Shown: positions 7,087 through 7,474 of the stretch, one piece after another
How the letters are laid out: each line of letters begins with the position of its first letter
Numbering within the stretch: the stretch's first letter is position 1
Program-made: the position numbers and the translations under genes
Assembly (NCBI GenBank): GCA_934167435.1
Contig: CAKPKZ010000073.1
Location: 1 to 7,474 of the forward strand
DNA from: an uncultured Clostridia bacterium
GTDB lineage: Bacteria > Bacillota > Clostridia > TANB77 > CAG-508
DNA length: 7,474 bases
Direction: 5' to 3'
Notes under the pieces: model-generated
Seen by the model: the letters and a program-made list of their open reading frames with translations, nothing else
What the model was told of the DNA's origin: nothing
Database searches by the model: none

Positions 7087-7474
7087 TTACACTTGCTTAA
7101 TAAAAAATATTTTATGATTCTTTACTAAAACTTTTGTATTTTTATTTGGCATTAAATACTTGTTCCCAATATTGTTATTACATAATTTAATAATATCTTC
7201 TATATGTATTTTTTCAATTCCTTTCGAACTACCAAAAAGTTCTGATATTGCATATATTATAATTCTAGATTTTATTGAATTTTCTTGCATATTGAATTTT
7301 TTTAAGTCTAAAACAATTTCATTAGAACTTTGTTCTAAATGCATGTCCTTATATTTATATGCTACTATATTATTAAAATATTCATCATCTTGCTTAATTA
7401 ATTCAGATAATCTATAAATTGTACTAATAATATTAGGATTAAATTCTTTTTTTATATATGGTATTATAATATTT
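7087..7474 (-). CDS. tilS: TilS, tRNA(Ile)-lysidine synthetase, partial, 3' end only, no usual C-terminal domain
   Basis: The last 128 residues are visible; the frame is open to the right edge, so the catalytic PP-loop domain is outside the window. TilS attaches lysine to C34 of the CAU-anticodon tRNA-Ile, switching it from reading AUG to AUA; it is normally essential. What is seen matches the central tRNA-recognition region: an IIPYIKKEFNPNI segment (about 7432-7470), a helical stretch beginning with LSELI, the HIEDIIKL motif, then a basic stretch with LMPNKN matching the usual LPGG-type turn, and a final beta-strand HKIFFIKQV. The protein stops there with TAA (7087-7089). Most Bacillus and clostridial TilS continue for roughly another hundred residues with a C-terminal domain. 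The 111 bases before ftsH cannot hold it, so this is a short, Aquifex-like form. Gene order with ftsH supports the call. Confidence 0.85.
   Translation of the reverse strand, partial: NIIIPYIKKEFNPNIISTIYRLSELIKQDDEYFNNIVAYKYKDMHLEQSSNEIVLDLKKFNMQENSIKSRIIIYAISELFGSSKGIEKIHIEDIIKLCNNNIGNKYLMPNKNTKVLVKNHKIFFIKQV

Noticed and set aside
7160..7417. Plus-strand frame opposite tilS
   Set aside because: The minus strand here matches TilS across its length, so this frame is a shadow.

Overview
This window is strongly AT-rich and compactly coded. All six genes lie on the minus strand, read from high to low coordinates, with short gaps and purine-rich ribosome binding sites. Gene content and protein style (FtsH next to TilS, AddB-type recombination, PgeF) point to a low-GC Firmicute, most likely a clostridium-like lineage; a species cannot be assigned. 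I see no insertion sequence, phage gene, CRISPR array, tRNA or rRNA.

Region 1 (about 7474 down to 4854) holds the 3' end of tilS (tRNA-Ile lysidine synthetase), a promoter-like element (7009-7037), ftsH (membrane AAA+ zinc protease, GTG start) and an unrecognised 83-residue single-pass membrane protein. It closes with a strong rho-independent terminator (4854-4885). The usual hpt gene between tilS and ftsH is absent. TilS ends without its customary C-terminal domain.

Region 2 (about 4866 down to 1) is a second transcription unit: addB (DNA break-repair nuclease subunit), pgeF (laccase-fold peptidoglycan editing factor) and an S66-family LD-carboxypeptidase running off the left edge. A possible addB promoter has its -35 inside the terminator stem of region 1. 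The pgeF stop codon overlaps the ribosome binding site of the S66 gene, so those two are probably translationally coupled. Both act on peptidoglycan precursors or muropeptides in their families, suggesting a small cell-wall quality or recycling pair behind a repair gene. AddA, the usual partner of AddB, is not beside addB here.

Most of the window is housekeeping. The points worth a second look are the SecE-like small membrane protein behind ftsH, the pgeF-S66 coupling with MccF-like features in the S66 protein, the short TilS, and the overlapping terminator and promoter. I found no convincing evidence of a wholly new system.
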